This document shows, piece by piece, positions 48,783-62,100 of a DNA stretch of 64,000 bases. The first letter of the stretch is position 1, and each line of letters opens with the position of its first letter. The notes under the pieces are model-generated. The model saw only the letters and a program-made list of their open reading frames with translations, had not been told where the DNA came from and searched no databases. A program made the position numbers and the translations under genes. The DNA comes from Clusia tigrina (Eukaryota; Arthropoda; Insecta; Diptera; Clusiidae), in the NCBI GenBank assembly GCA_920105625.2, contig OV050030.1:248217889-248281888 (forward strand), given 5' to 3'.

Positions 48783-48978
48783 TATGCTACCCTTGAGTCC
48801 CAAATCAAACACTGACAAAACTTCAAATGGCCCTAACTTCTATACGGTACTTCCTACACTTATCAAAGTTTGCAACATACAAATGCTTGTAACTTTTTAC
48901 TGGAGCGTCATAAAACCTTGCAATTTTGTAACAATAAAGTACTCGAGCCTCTTGTCAATTTAAGCAAGCGCTCAAAGC
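48783..48978 (+). repeat. Hybrid monomer at the block 2/block 3 boundary
   Basis: The left part (GAGTCCCA, AAATGGCC) is type l' of block 2. The right part (ACTTCCTACACTT, TTGCAATTTT, AAGCAAGCGC) is the block 1 type found at 10773. The switch is between 48828 and 48851. Confidence 0.82.
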
Positions 48979-51721
48979 TATGCTACCCTTGAGTCCTAAA
49001 TCAAACACTGATAAAACTTCAAATAGCCCTAACTTCTATACGGTACGTCCTACACCTATCAAAGTTTGCAACATACAAATGCTTGTAACTTTTTACTGGA
49101 GCCTCATAAAACCTTGAAATTTTGTAACAACAAAGTACTCGAGCCTCTTGTCAATTTAAGCTATCGCTCAAAGCTATGCTACCCTTGAGTCCCAAATCAA
49201 ACACTGACAAAACTTCAAACGGCCCTAACTTCTATACGGTACTTCCTACACTTATGAAAGTTTGCAACATACAAATGCTTGTAACTTTTTACTGGAGCGT
49301 CATAAAACCTTGAAATTTTGTAACAATAAAGTACTCGAGGCTCTTGTCAATTTAAGCTATCGCTCAAAGCTATGCTACCCTTCAGTCCCAAATGAAACAC
49401 TGATAAAACTTCAAATGGCCCTAACTTCTATACGGTACGTCCTACACCTATCAAAGTTTGCACCATACAAATACTTGTAACTTTTTACTGGAGCGTCATA
49501 AAACCTTGAAATTTTGTAACAATAAAGTACTCGAGATTCTTGTCAATTTAAGTTATCGCTCAAAGCTATGCTACCCTTGAGTCCCAAATCAAACACTGAC
49601 AAAACTTCAAACGACCCTAACTTCTATACGGTACGTCCTACACCTATCAAAGTGTGTAACATACAAATGCTTGTAACTTTTTACTGGAGCGTAATAAAAC
49701 CTTGAAATTTTGTAACAATAAAGTACTCGAGCCTCTTGTCAATTTAAGCTATCGCTCAAAGCTATGCTACCCTTGAGTCCCAAATCAAACACTGATAAAG
49801 CTTCAAATGGCCCTAACTTCTATAGGGTACGTCCTACACCTATCAAAGTTTGCAACATACAAATGCTTGTAACTTTTTACTGGAGCGTCAGAAAACCTTG
49901 AAATTTTGTAACAATAAAGTACTCGAGCCTCTTGTCAATTTAAGCTATCGCTCAAAGCTATGCTATCCTTGAGTCCCACATCAAACACTGATAAAGCTTC
50001 AAATGGCCCTAACTTATATACGGTACGTCCTATACCTATCAAAGTTTGCAACCTACAAATGCTTGAAACTTTTTACTGGAGCGTCATAAAACCTTGAAAT
50101 TTTGTAACAATAAAGTACTCAAGCCACTTATCAATTTAAGTTATCGCTCAAAGCTATGCTACCCTTGAGTCACAAATCAAACACTGATAAAGCTTCAAAT
50201 GACCCTAACTTCTATACGATACGTCCTACACCTATCAAAGTTTGCAACATACAAATGCTTGTAACTTTTTACTGGAGCGTCATAAAACCTTGCAATTTTG
50301 TAACAATAAAGTACTCGAGCCTCTTGTCAATTTAAGCTATCGCTCAAAGCTATGCTACCCTTCAGTCCCAAATGAAACACTGATAAAACTTCAAATGGCC
50401 CTAACTTCTATACGGTACGTCCTACACCTATCAAAGTTTGCACCATACAAATACTTGTAACTTTTTACTGGAGCGTCATAAAACCTTGAAATTTTGTAAC
50501 AATAAAGTACTCGAGATTCTTGTCAATTTAAGTTATCGCTCAAAGCTATGCTACCCTTGAGTCCCAAATCAAACACTGACAAAACATCAAACGGCCCTAA
50601 CTTCTATACGGTACTTCCTACACTTATCAAAGTTTGCAACATACAAATGCTTGTAACTTTTTACTGGAGCGTCATAAAACCTTGAAATTTTGTAACAAAA
50701 AGTACTCGAGCCTCTCGTCAATTTAAGCTATCGCTCAAAGCTATGCTACCCTTGAGTCCCAAATCAAACACTGATGAATCTTCAAAGGGCCCTAACTTCT
50801 ATACGGTACGTCCTACACCTATCAAAGTTTGCAACATACAAATGCTTGTAACTTTTTACTGGAGCGTTATAAAACCTTCAAATTTTGTAACAATAAAGTA
50901 CTCGAGCCTCTTGTCAATTTAAGTTATCGCTCAAAGCTATGCTACCCTTGAGTCACAAATCAAACACTGACAAAACTTCAAACGGCCCTAACTTCTATAC
51001 GGTACTTCCTACACTTAGCAAAGTTTGCAACATACAAATGCTTGTAACTTTTTACTGGAGCGTCATAAAACCTTGAAATTTTGTAACAATAAAGTACTCG
51101 AGCCTCTTGTCAATTTAAGCAAGCGCTCAAAGCTATGCTACCCTTGAGTCCTAAATCAAACACTGATAAAACTTCAAATAGCCCTAACTTCTATACGGTA
51201 CGTCCTACACCTATCAAAGTTTGCAACATACAAATGCTTGTAACTTTTTACTGGAGCCTCATAAAACCTTGAAATTTTGTAAGAACAAAGTACTCGAGCC
51301 TCTTGTCAATTTAAGCTATCGCTCTAAGCTATGCTACCCTTCAGTCCCAAATGAAACACTGATAAAACTTCAAATGGCCCTAACTTCTATACGGTACGTC
51401 CTACACCTATCAAAGTTTGCACCATACAAATACTTGTAACTTTTTACTGGAGCGTCATAAAACCTTGAAATTTTGTAACAATAAAGTACTCGAGATTCTT
51501 GTCAATTTAAGTTATCGCTCAAAGCTATGCTACCCTTCAGTCCCAAATGAAACACTGATAAAACTTCAAATGGCCCTAACTTCTATACGGTACGTCCTAC
51601 ACCTATCAAAGTTTGCACCATACAAATACTTGTAACTTTTTACTGGAGCGTCATAAAACCTTGAAATTTTGTAACAATAAAGTACTCGAGATTCTTGTCA
51701 ATTTAAGTTATCGCTCAAAGC
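48979..51721 (+). repeat. Long-range copy of 10969-13711
   Basis: Fourteen monomers match at a constant displacement of 38,010 bp. They include private marks CTTATGAAAG, AAAACATCAAAC, CTTAGCAAAG and GCTCTAAGC. I noticed about six substitutions, three of them clustered near 50120-50131 (ACTCAAGCCACTTATC). Confidence 0.9.
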
Positions 51722-51917
51722 TATGCTACCCTTGAGTCCCAAATCAAACACTGACAAAACTTCAAACGGCCCTAACTTCTATACGGTACTTCCTACACTT
51801 ATCAAAGTTTGCAACCTACAAATGCTTGTAACTTTTTACTGGAGCGTCATAAAACCTTGAAATTTTGTAACAATAAAGTACTCGAGCCTCTTGTCAATTT
51901 AAGTTATCGCTCAAAGC
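51722..51917 (+). repeat. Deletion-junction monomer
   Basis: The left part equals the monomer at 13712 (ACTTCCTACACTTATC). The right part equals the monomer at 14299 (CAACCTAC and onward). Compared with block 1, three monomers (587 bp) are missing. The join is between 51799 and 51816. Confidence 0.85.
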
Positions 51918-53875
51918 TATGCTACCCTTGAGTCACAAATCAAACACTGATAAAGCTTCAAATGACCCTAACTTCTATACGATACGTCCTACACCTATCA
52001 AAGTTTGCAACATACAAATGCTTGTAACTTTTTACTGGAGCGTCATAAAACCTTGCAATTTTGTAAGAATAAAGTACTCGAGCCTCTTGTCAATTTAAGC
52101 TATCGCTCAAAGCTATGCTACCCTTCAGTCCCAAATGAAACACTGATAAAACTTCAAATGGCCCTAACTTCTATACGGTACGTCCTACACCTATCAAAGT
52201 TTGCATCATACAAATACTTGTAACTTTTTACTGGAGCGTCATAAAACCTTGAAATTTTGTAACAATAAAGTACTCGAGATTCTTGTCAATTTAAGTTATC
52301 GCTCAAAGCTATGCTACCCTTGAGTCCCAAATCAAACACTGACAAAACTTCAAACGGCCCTAACTTCTATACGGTACTTCCTACACTTATCAAAGTTTGC
52401 AACATACAAATGCTTGTAACTTTTTACTGGAGCGTCATAAAACCTTGAAATTTTGTAACAAAAAGTACTCGAGCCTCTCGTCAATTTAAGCTATCGCTCA
52501 AAGCTATGCTACCCTTGAGTCCCAAATCAAACACTGATGAATCTTCAAAGGGCCCTAACTTCTATACGGTACGTCCTACACCTATCAAAGTTTGCAACAT
52601 ACAAATGCTTGTAACTTTTTACTGGAGCGTTATAAAACCTTCAAATTTTGTAACAATAAAGTACTCGAGCCTCTTGTCAATTTAAGTTATCGCTCAAAGC
52701 TATGCTACCCTTGAGTCACAAATCAAACACTGACAAAACTTCAAACGGCCCTAACTTCTATACGGTACTTCCTACACTTAGCAAAGTTTGCAACATACAA
52801 ATGCTTGTAACTTTTTACTGGAGCGTCATAAAACCTTGAAATTTTGTAACAATAAAGTACTCGAGCCTCTTGTCAATTTAAGCAAGCGCTCAAAGCTATG
52901 CTACCCTTGAGTCCTAAATCAAACACTGATAAAACTTCAAATAGCCCTAACTTCTATACGGTACGTCCTAGACCTATCAAAGTTTGCAACATACAAATGC
53001 TTGTAACTTTTTACTGGAGCCTCATAAAACCTTGAAATTTTGTAACAACAAAGTACTCGAGCCTCTTGTCAATTTAAGCTATCGCTCTAAGCTATGCTAC
53101 CCTTCAGTCCCAAATGAAACACTGATAAAACTTCAAATGGCCCTAACTTCTATACGGTACGTCCTACATCTATCAAAGTTTGCACCATACAAATACTTGT
53201 AACTTTTTACTGGAGCGTCATAAAACCTTGAAATTTTGTAACAATAAAGTACTCGAGATTCTTGTCAATTTAAGTTATCGCTCAAAGCTATGCTACCCTT
53301 CAGTCCCAAATGAAACACTGATAAAACTTCAAATGGCCCTAACTTCTATACGGTACGTCCTACACCTATCAAAGTTTGCACCATACAAATACTTGTAACT
53401 TTTTACTGGAGCGTCATAAAACCTTGAAATTTTGTAACAATAAAGTACTCGAGATTCTTGTCAATTTAAGTTATCGCTCAAAGCTATGCTACCCTTGAGT
53501 CCCAAATCAAACACTGACAAAACTTCAAACGGCCCTAACTTCTATACGGTACTTCCTACACTTATCAAAGTTTGCAACATACAAATGCTTGTAACTTTTT
53601 ACTGGAGCGTCATAAAACCTTGAAATTTTGTAACAATAAAGTACTCGAGCCTCTTGTCAATTTAAGCAAGCGCTCAAAGCTATGCTACCCTTGAGTCCTA
53701 AATCAAACACTGATAAAACTTCAAATGGCCCTAACTTCTATAAGGTACGTCCTACACCTATCAAATTTGCAAGATACAAATGCTTGTAACTTTTTACTGG
53801 AGCGTCATAAAACCCTGAAATTTTGTAACAATAAAGTACTCGAGCCTCTTGTCAATTTAAGCTATCGCTCAAAGC
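51918..53875 (+). repeat. Long-range copy of 14495-16452
   Basis: The displacement is 37,423 bp after the deletion. Shared private marks include GTAAGAATAAAG at 14641/52064. New changes include GCATCATAC near 52203 and CCTAGACC near 52968. Confidence 0.88.
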
Positions 53876-56800
53876 TATGCTACCCTTCAGTCCCAAATCA
53901 AACACTGATAAAACTTCAAATAGCCCTAACTTCTATACGGTACGTCCTACACCTATCAAAGTTTGCAACATACAAATGCTTGTAACTTTTTACTGGAGCG
54001 TCATAAAAGCTTGAAATTTTGTAACAAAAAAGTACTCGAGCCTCCTGTCAATTTAATCGATCGCTCAAAGCTTTGCTACCCTTGAGTCCCAAATCAAACA
54101 CTGATAAAGCTTCAAGTTGCCCTAACTTCTATACGGTACGTCCTACACCTATCAAAGTGTGCAACATACAAATGCTTGTAACTTTTTACTGGAGCGTCAT
54201 AAAACCTTGAAATTTTGTAACAATAAAGTACTCGAGCCTCTTGTCAATTTAAGCTATCGCTCAAAGCTATGCTACCCTTGAGTCCCAAATCAAACACTGA
54301 TAAAGCTTCAAATGGCCCTAACTTCTATAGGGTACGTCCTACACCTATCAAAGTTTGCAACATACAAATGCTTGTAACTTTTTACTGGAGCGTCAGAAAA
54401 CCTTGAAATTTTGTAACAATAAAGTACTCGAGCCTCTTGTCAATTTAAGCTATCGCTCAAAGCTATGCTATCCTTGAGTCCCACATCAAACACTGATAAA
54501 GCTTCAAATGGCCCTAACTTCTATACGGTACGTCCTATACCTATCAAAGTTTGCAACCTACAAATGCTTGTAACTTTTTACTGGAGCGTCATAAAACCTT
54601 GAAATTTTGTAACAATAAAGTACTCGAGCCTCTTGTCAATTTAAGTTATCGCTCAAAGCTATGCTACCCTTGAGTCACAAATCAAACACTGATAAAGCTT
54701 CAAATGACCCTAACTTCTATACGATACGTCCTACACCTATCAAAGTTTGCAACATACAAATGCTTGTAACTTTTTACTGGAGCGTCATAAAACCTTGCAA
54801 TTTTGTAACAATAAAGTACTCGAGCCTCTTGTCAATTTAAGCTATCGCTCAAAGCTATGCTACCCTTCAGTCCCAAATGAAACACTGATAAAACTTCAAA
54901 TGGCCCTAACTTCTATACGGTACGTCCTACACCTATCAAAGTTTGCACCATACAAATACTTGTAACTTTTTACTGGAGAGTCATAAAACCTTGAAATTTT
55001 GTAACAATAAAGTACTCGAGATTCTTGTCAATTTAAGTTATCGCTCAAAGCTATGCTACCCTTGAGTCCCAAATCAAACACTGACAAAACTTCAAACGGC
55101 CCTAACTTCTATATGGTATTTCCTACACTTATCAAAGTTTGCAACATACAAATGCTTGTAACTTTTTACTGGAGCGTCATAAAACCTTGAAATTTTGTAA
55201 CAATAAAGTAGTCGAGCCTCTTGTCAATTTAAGCAAGCGCTCAAAGCTATGCTACCCTTGAGTCCTAAATCAAACACTGATAAAACTTCAAATGGCCCTA
55301 ACTTCTATAAGGTACGTCCTACACCTATCAAATTTGCAAGATACAAATGCTTGTAACTTTTTACTGGAGCGTCATAAAACCCTGAAATTTTGTAACAATA
55401 AAGTACTCGAGCCTCTTGTCAATTTAAGCTATCGCTCAAAGCTATGCTACCCTTCAGTCCCAAATCAAACACTGATAAAACTTCAAATAGCCCTAACTTC
55501 TATACGGTACGTCCTACACCTATCAAAGTTTGCAACATACAAATGCTTGTAACTTTTTACTGGAGCGTCATAAAAGCTTGAAATTTTGTAACAAAAAAGT
55601 ACTCGAGCCTCTTGTCAATTTAATCTATCGCTCAAAGCTTTGCTACCCTTGAGTCCCAAATCAAACACTGATAAAGCTTCAAGTTGCCCTAACTTCTATA
55701 CGGTACGTCCTACACCTATCAAAGTGTGTAACATACAAATGCTTGTAACTTTTTACTGGAGCGTAATAAAACCTTGAAATTTTGTAACAATAAAGTACTC
55801 GAGCCTCTTGTCAATTTAAGCTATCGCTCAAAGCTATGCTACCCTTCAGTCCCAAATGAAACACTGATAAAACTTCAAATGGCCCTAACTTCTATAGGGT
55901 ACGTCCTACACCTATCAAAGTTTGCAACATACAAATGCTTGTAACTTTTTACTGGAGCGTCAGAAAACCTTGAAATTTTGTAACAATAAAGTACTCGAGC
56001 CTCTTGTCAATTTAAGCTATCGCTCAAAGCTATGCTATCCTTGAGTCCCACATCAAACACTGATAAAGCTTCAAATGGCCCTAACTTATATACGGTACGT
56101 CCTATACCTATCAAAGTTTGCAACCTACAAATGCTTGTAACTTTTTACTGGAGCGTCATAAAACCTTGAAATTTTGTAACAATAAAGTACTCGAGCCTCT
56201 TGTCAATTTAAGTTATCGCTCAAAGCTATGCTACCCTTGAGTCACAAATCAAACACTGATAAAGCTTCAAATGACCCTAACTTTTATACGATACGTCCTA
56301 CACCTATCAAAGTTTGCAACATACAAATGCTTGTAACTTTTTACTGGAGCGTCATAAAACCTTGCAATTTTGTAACAATAAAGTACTCGAGCCTCTTGTC
56401 AATTTAAGCTATCGCTCAAAGCTATGCTACCCTTCAGTCCCAAATGAAACACTGATAAAACTTCAAATGGCCCTAACTTCTATACGGTACGTCCTACACC
56501 TATCAAAGTTTGCACCATACAAATACTTGTAACTTTTTACTGGAGCGTCATAAAACCTTGAAATTTTGTAACAATAAAGTACTCGAGATTCTTGTCAATT
56601 TAAGTTATCGCTCAAAGCTATGCTACCCTTGAGTCCCAAATCAAACACTGACAAAACTTCAAACGGCCCTAACTTCTATACGGTACTTCCTACACTTATC
56701 AAAGTTTGCAACATACAAATGCTTGTAACTTTTTACTGGAGCGTCATAAAACCTTGAAATTTTGTAACAAAAAGTACTCGAGCCTCTCGTCAATTTAAGC

Positions 56801-59163
56801 TATCGCTCAAAGCTATGCTACCCTTGAGTCCCAAATCAAACACTGATGAATCTTCAAAGGGCCCTAACTTCTATACGGTACGCCCTACACCTATCAAAGT
56901 TTGCAACATACAAATGCTTGTAACTTTTTACTGGAGCGTTATAAAACCTTTAAATTTTGTAACAATAAAGTACTCGAGCCTCTTGTCAATTTAAGTTATC
57001 GCTCAAAGCTATGCTACCCTTGAGTCACAAATCAAACACTGACAAAACTTCAAACGGCCCTAACTTCTATACGGTACTTCCTACACTTATCAAAGTTTGC
57101 AACATACAAATGCTTGTAACTTTTTACTGGAGCGTCATAAAACCTTGAAATTTTGTAACAATAAAGTACTCGAGCCTCTTGTCAATTTAAGCAAGCGCTC
57201 AAAGCTATGCTACCCTTGAGTCCTAAATCAAACACTGATAAAACTTCAAATAGCCCTAACTTCTATACGGTACGTCCTACACCTATCAAAGTTTGCAACA
57301 TACAAATGCTTGTAACTTTTTACTGGAGCCTCATAAAACCTTGAAATTTTGTAACAACAAAGTACTCGAGCCTCTTGTCAATTTAAGCTATCGCTCTAAG
57401 CTATGCTACCCTTCAGTCCCAAATGAAACACTGATAAAACTTCAAATGGCCCTAACTTCTATACGGTAGGTCCTACACCTATCAAAGTTTGCACCATACA
57501 AATACTTGTAACTTTTTACTGGAGCGTCATAAAACCTTGAAATTTTGTAACAATAAAGTACTCGAGATTCTTGTCAATTTAAGTTATCGCTCAAAGCTAT
57601 GCTACCCTTGAGTCCCAAATCAAACACTATCAAAACTTCAAACGGCCCTAACTTCTATACGGTACTTCCTACACTTATCAAAGTTTGCAACATACAAATG
57701 CTTGTAACTTTTTACTGGAGCGTCATAAAACCTTGAAATTTTGTAACAATAAAGTACTCGAGCCTCTTGTCAATTTAAGCAAGCGCTCAAAGCTATGCTA
57801 CCCTTGAGTCCCAAATCAAACACTGACAAAACTTCAAACGGCCCTAACTTCTATACGGTACTTCCTACACTTATCAAAGTTTGCAACATACAAATGCTTG
57901 TAACTTTTTACTGGAGCGTCATAAAACCTTGAAATTTTGTAACAAAAAGTACTCGAGCCTCTCGTCAATTTAAGCTATCGCTCAAAGCTATGCTACCCTT
58001 GAGTCCCAAATCAAACACTGATGAATCTTCAAAGGGCCCTAACTTCTATACGGTACGCCCTACACCTATCAAAGTTTGCAACATACAAATGCTTGTAACT
58101 TTTTACTGGAGCGTTATAAAACCTTTAAATTTTGTAACAATAAAGTACTCGAGCCTCTTGTCAATTTAAGTTATCGCTCAAAGCTATGCTACCCTTGAGT
58201 CACAAATCAAACACTGACAAAACTTCAAACGGCCCTAACTTCTATACGGTACTTCCTACACTTATCAAAGTTTGCAACATACAAATGCTTGTAACTTTTT
58301 ACTGGAGCGTCATAAAACCTTGAAATTTTGTAACAATAAAGTACTCGAGCCTCTTGTCAATTTAAGCAAGCGCTCAAAGCTATGCTACCCTTGAGTCCTA
58401 AATCAAACACTGATAAAACTTCAAATAGCCCTAACTTCTATACGGTACGTCCTACACCTATCAAAGTTTGCAACATACAAATGCTTGTAACTTTTTACTG
58501 GAGCCTCATAAAACCTTGAAATTTTGTAACAACAAAGTACTCGAGCCTCTTGTCAATTTAAGCTATCGCTCTAAGCTATGCTACCCTTCAGTCCCAAATG
58601 AAACACTGATAAAACTTCAAATGGCCCTAACTTCTATACGGTAGGTCCTACACCTATCAAAGTTTGCACCATACAAATACTTGTAACTTTTTACTGGAGC
58701 GTCATAAAACCTTGAAATTTTGTAACAATAAAGTACTCGAGATTCTTGTCAATTTAAGTTATCGCTCAAAGCTATGCTACCCTTGAGTCCCAAATCAAAC
58801 ACTATCAAAACTTCAAACGGCCCTAACTTCTATACGGTACTTCCTACACTTATCAAAGTTTGCAACATACAAATGCTTGTAACTTTTTACTGGAGCGTCA
58901 TAAAACCTTGAAATTTTGTAACAATAAAGTACTCGAGCCTCTTGTCAATTTAAGCAAGCGCTCAAAGCTATGCTACCCTTGAGTCCTAAATCAAACACTG
59001 ATAAAACTTCAAATGGCCCTAACTTCTATAAGGTACGTCCTACACCTATCAAATTTGCAAAATACAAATGCTTGTAACTTTTTACTGGAGCGTCATAAAA
59101 CCCTGAAATTTTGTAACAATAAAGTACTCGAGCCTCTTGTCAATTTAAGCTATCGCTCAAAGC
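53876..59163 (+). repeat. 21-mer copy enlarged to 27 monomers
   Basis: It corresponds to 16453-20565 at +37,423 bp, sharing GAGAGTCAT, GTATTTCC, GTAGTCGAG, CCTTTAAAT, CGGTAGGTCC and ACACTATCAAAAC. It contains an extra six-monomer tandem copy near its end. Confidence 0.85.
57794..58968 (+). repeat. Six-monomer tandem duplicate within the 21-mer
   Basis: These 1175 bp repeat 56619-57793. CCTTTAAAT, ACGCCCTAC, CGGTAGGTCC and ACACTATCAAAAC all recur. The join lies between the end of the monomer at 57598 (AAGCAAGCGC) and the first bases of the monomer at 57794 (about 57782-57812). Confidence 0.88.
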
Positions 59164-62100
59164 TATGCTACCCTTCAGTCCCAAATCAAACACTGATAAA
59201 ACTTCAAATAGCCCTAACTTCTATACGGTACGTCCTACACCTATCAAAGTTTGCAACATACAAATGCTTGTAACTTTTTACTGGAGCGTCATAAAAGCTT
59301 GAAATTTTGTAACAAAAAAGTACTCGAGCCTCCTGTCAATTTAATCGATCGCTCAAAGCTTTGCTACCCTTGAGTCCCAAATCAAACACTGATAAAGCTT
59401 CAAGTTGCCCTAACTTCTATACGGTACGTCCTACACCTATCAAAGTGTGCAACATACAAATGCTTGTAACTTTTTACTGGAGCGTCATAAAACCTTGAAA
59501 TTTTGTAACAATAAAGTACTCGAGCCTCTTGTCAATTTAAGCTATCGCTCAAAGCTATGCTACCCTTGAGTCCCAAATCAAACACTGATAAAGCTTCAAA
59601 TGGCCCTAACTTCTATAGGGTACGTCCTACACCTATCAAAGTTTGCAACATACAAATGCTTGTAACTTTTTACTGGAGCGTCAGAAAACCTTGAAATTTT
59701 GTAACAATAAAGTACTCGAGCCTCTTGTCAATTTAAGCTATCGCTCAAAGCTATGCTATCCTTGAGTCCCACATCAAACACTGATAAAGCTTCAAATGGC
59801 CCTAACTTCTATACGGTACGTCCTATACCTATCAAAGTTTGCAACCTACAAATGCTTGTAACTTTTTACTGGAGCGTCATAAAACCTTGAAATTTTGTAA
59901 CAATAAAGTACTCGAGCCTCTTGTCAATTTAAGTTATCGCTCAAAGCTATGCTACCCTTGAGTCACAAATCAAACACTGATAAAGCTTCAAATGACCCTA
60001 ACTTCTATACGATACGTCCTACACCTATCAAAGTTTGCAACATACAAATGCTTGTAACTTTTTACTGGAGCGTCATAAAACCTTGCAATTTTGTAACAAT
60101 AAAGTACTCGAGCCTCTTGTCAATTTAAGCTATCGCTCAAAGCTATGCTACCCTTCAGTCCCAAATGAAACACTGATAAAACTTCAAATGGCCCTAACTT
60201 CTATACGGTACGTCCTACACCTATCAAAGTTTGCACCATACAAATACTTGTAACTTTTTACTGGAGAGTCATAAAACCTTGAAATTTTGTAACAATAAAG
60301 TACTCGAGATTCTTGTCAATTTAAGTTATCGCTCAAAGCTATGCTACCCTTGAGTCCCAAATCAAACACTGACAAAACTTCAAACGGCCCTAACTTCTAT
60401 ATGGTATTTCCTACACTTATCAAAGTTTGCAACATACAAATGCTTGTAACTTTTTACTGGAGCGTCATAAAACCTTGAAATTTTGTAACAATAAAGTAGT
60501 CGAGCCTCTTGTCAATTTAAGCAAGCGCTCAAAGCTATGCTACCCTTGAGTCCTAAATCAAACACTGATAAAACTTCAAATGGCCCTAACTTCTATAAGG
60601 TACGTCCTACACCTATCAAATTTGCAAGATACAAATGCTTGTAACTTTTTACTGGAGCGTCATAAAACCCTGAAATTTTGTAACAATAAAGTACTCGAGC
60701 CTCTTGTCAATTTAAGCTATCGCTCAAAGCTATGCTACCCTTCAGTCCCAAATCAAACACTGATAAAACTTCAAATAGCCCTAACTTCTATACGGTACGT
60801 CCTACACCTATCAAAGTTTGCAACATACAAATGCTTGTAACTTTTTACTGGAGCGTCATAAAAGCTTGAAATTTTGTAACAAAAAAGTACTCGAGCCTCT
60901 TGTCAATTTAATCTATCGCTCAAAGCTTTGCTACCCTTGAGTCCCAAATCAAACACTGATAAAGCTTCAAGTTGCCCTAACTTCTATACGGTACGTCCTA
61001 CACCTATCAAAGTGTGTAACATACAAATGCTTGTAACTTTTTACTGGAGCGTAATAAAACCTTGAAATTTTGTAACAATAAAGTACTCGAGCCTCTTGTC
61101 AATTTAAGCTATCGCTCAAAGCTATGCTACCCTTCAGTCCCAAATGAAACACTGATAAAACTTCAAATGGCCCTAACTTCTATAGGGTACGTCCTACACC
61201 TATCAAAGTTTGCAACATACAAATGCTTGTAACTTTTTACTGGAGCGTCAGAAAACCTTGAAATTTTGTAACAATAAAGTACTCGAGCCTCTTGTCAATT
61301 TAAGCTATCGCTCAAAGCTATGCTATCCTTGAGTCCCACATCAAACACTGATAAAGCTTCAAATGGCCCTAACTTATATACGGTACGTCCTATACCTATC
61401 AAAGTTTGCAACCTACAAATGCTTGTAACTTTTTACTGGAGCGTCATAAAACCTTGAAATTTTGTAACAATAAAGTACTCGAGCCTCTTGTCAATTTAAG
61501 TTATCGCTCAAAGCTATGCTACCCTTGAGTCACAAATCAAACACTGATAAAGCTTCAAATGACCCTAACTTCTATACGATACGTCCTACACCTATCAAAG
61601 TTTGCAACATACAAATGCTTGTAACTTTTTACTGGAGCGTCATAAAACCTTGCAATTTTGTAACAATAAAGTACTCGAGCCTCTTGTCAATTTAAGCTAT
61701 CGCTCAAAGCTATGCTACCCTTCAGTCCCAAATGAAACACTGATAAAACTTCAAATGGCCCTAACTTCTATACGGTACGTCCTACACCTATCAAAGTTTG
61801 CACCATACAAATACTTGTAACTTTTTACTGGAGCGTCATAAAACCTTGAAATTTTGTAACAATAAAGTACTCGAGATTCTTGTCAATTTAAGTTATCGCT
61901 CAAAGCTATGCTACCCTTGAGTCCCAAATCAAACACTGACAAAACTTCAAACGGCCCTAACTTCTATACGGTACTTCCTACACTTATCAAAGTTTGCAAC
62001 ATACAAATGCTTGTAACTTTTTACTGGAGCGTCATAAAACCTTGAAATTTTGTAACAAAAAGTACTCGAGCCTCTCGTCAATTTAAGCTATCGCTCAAAG

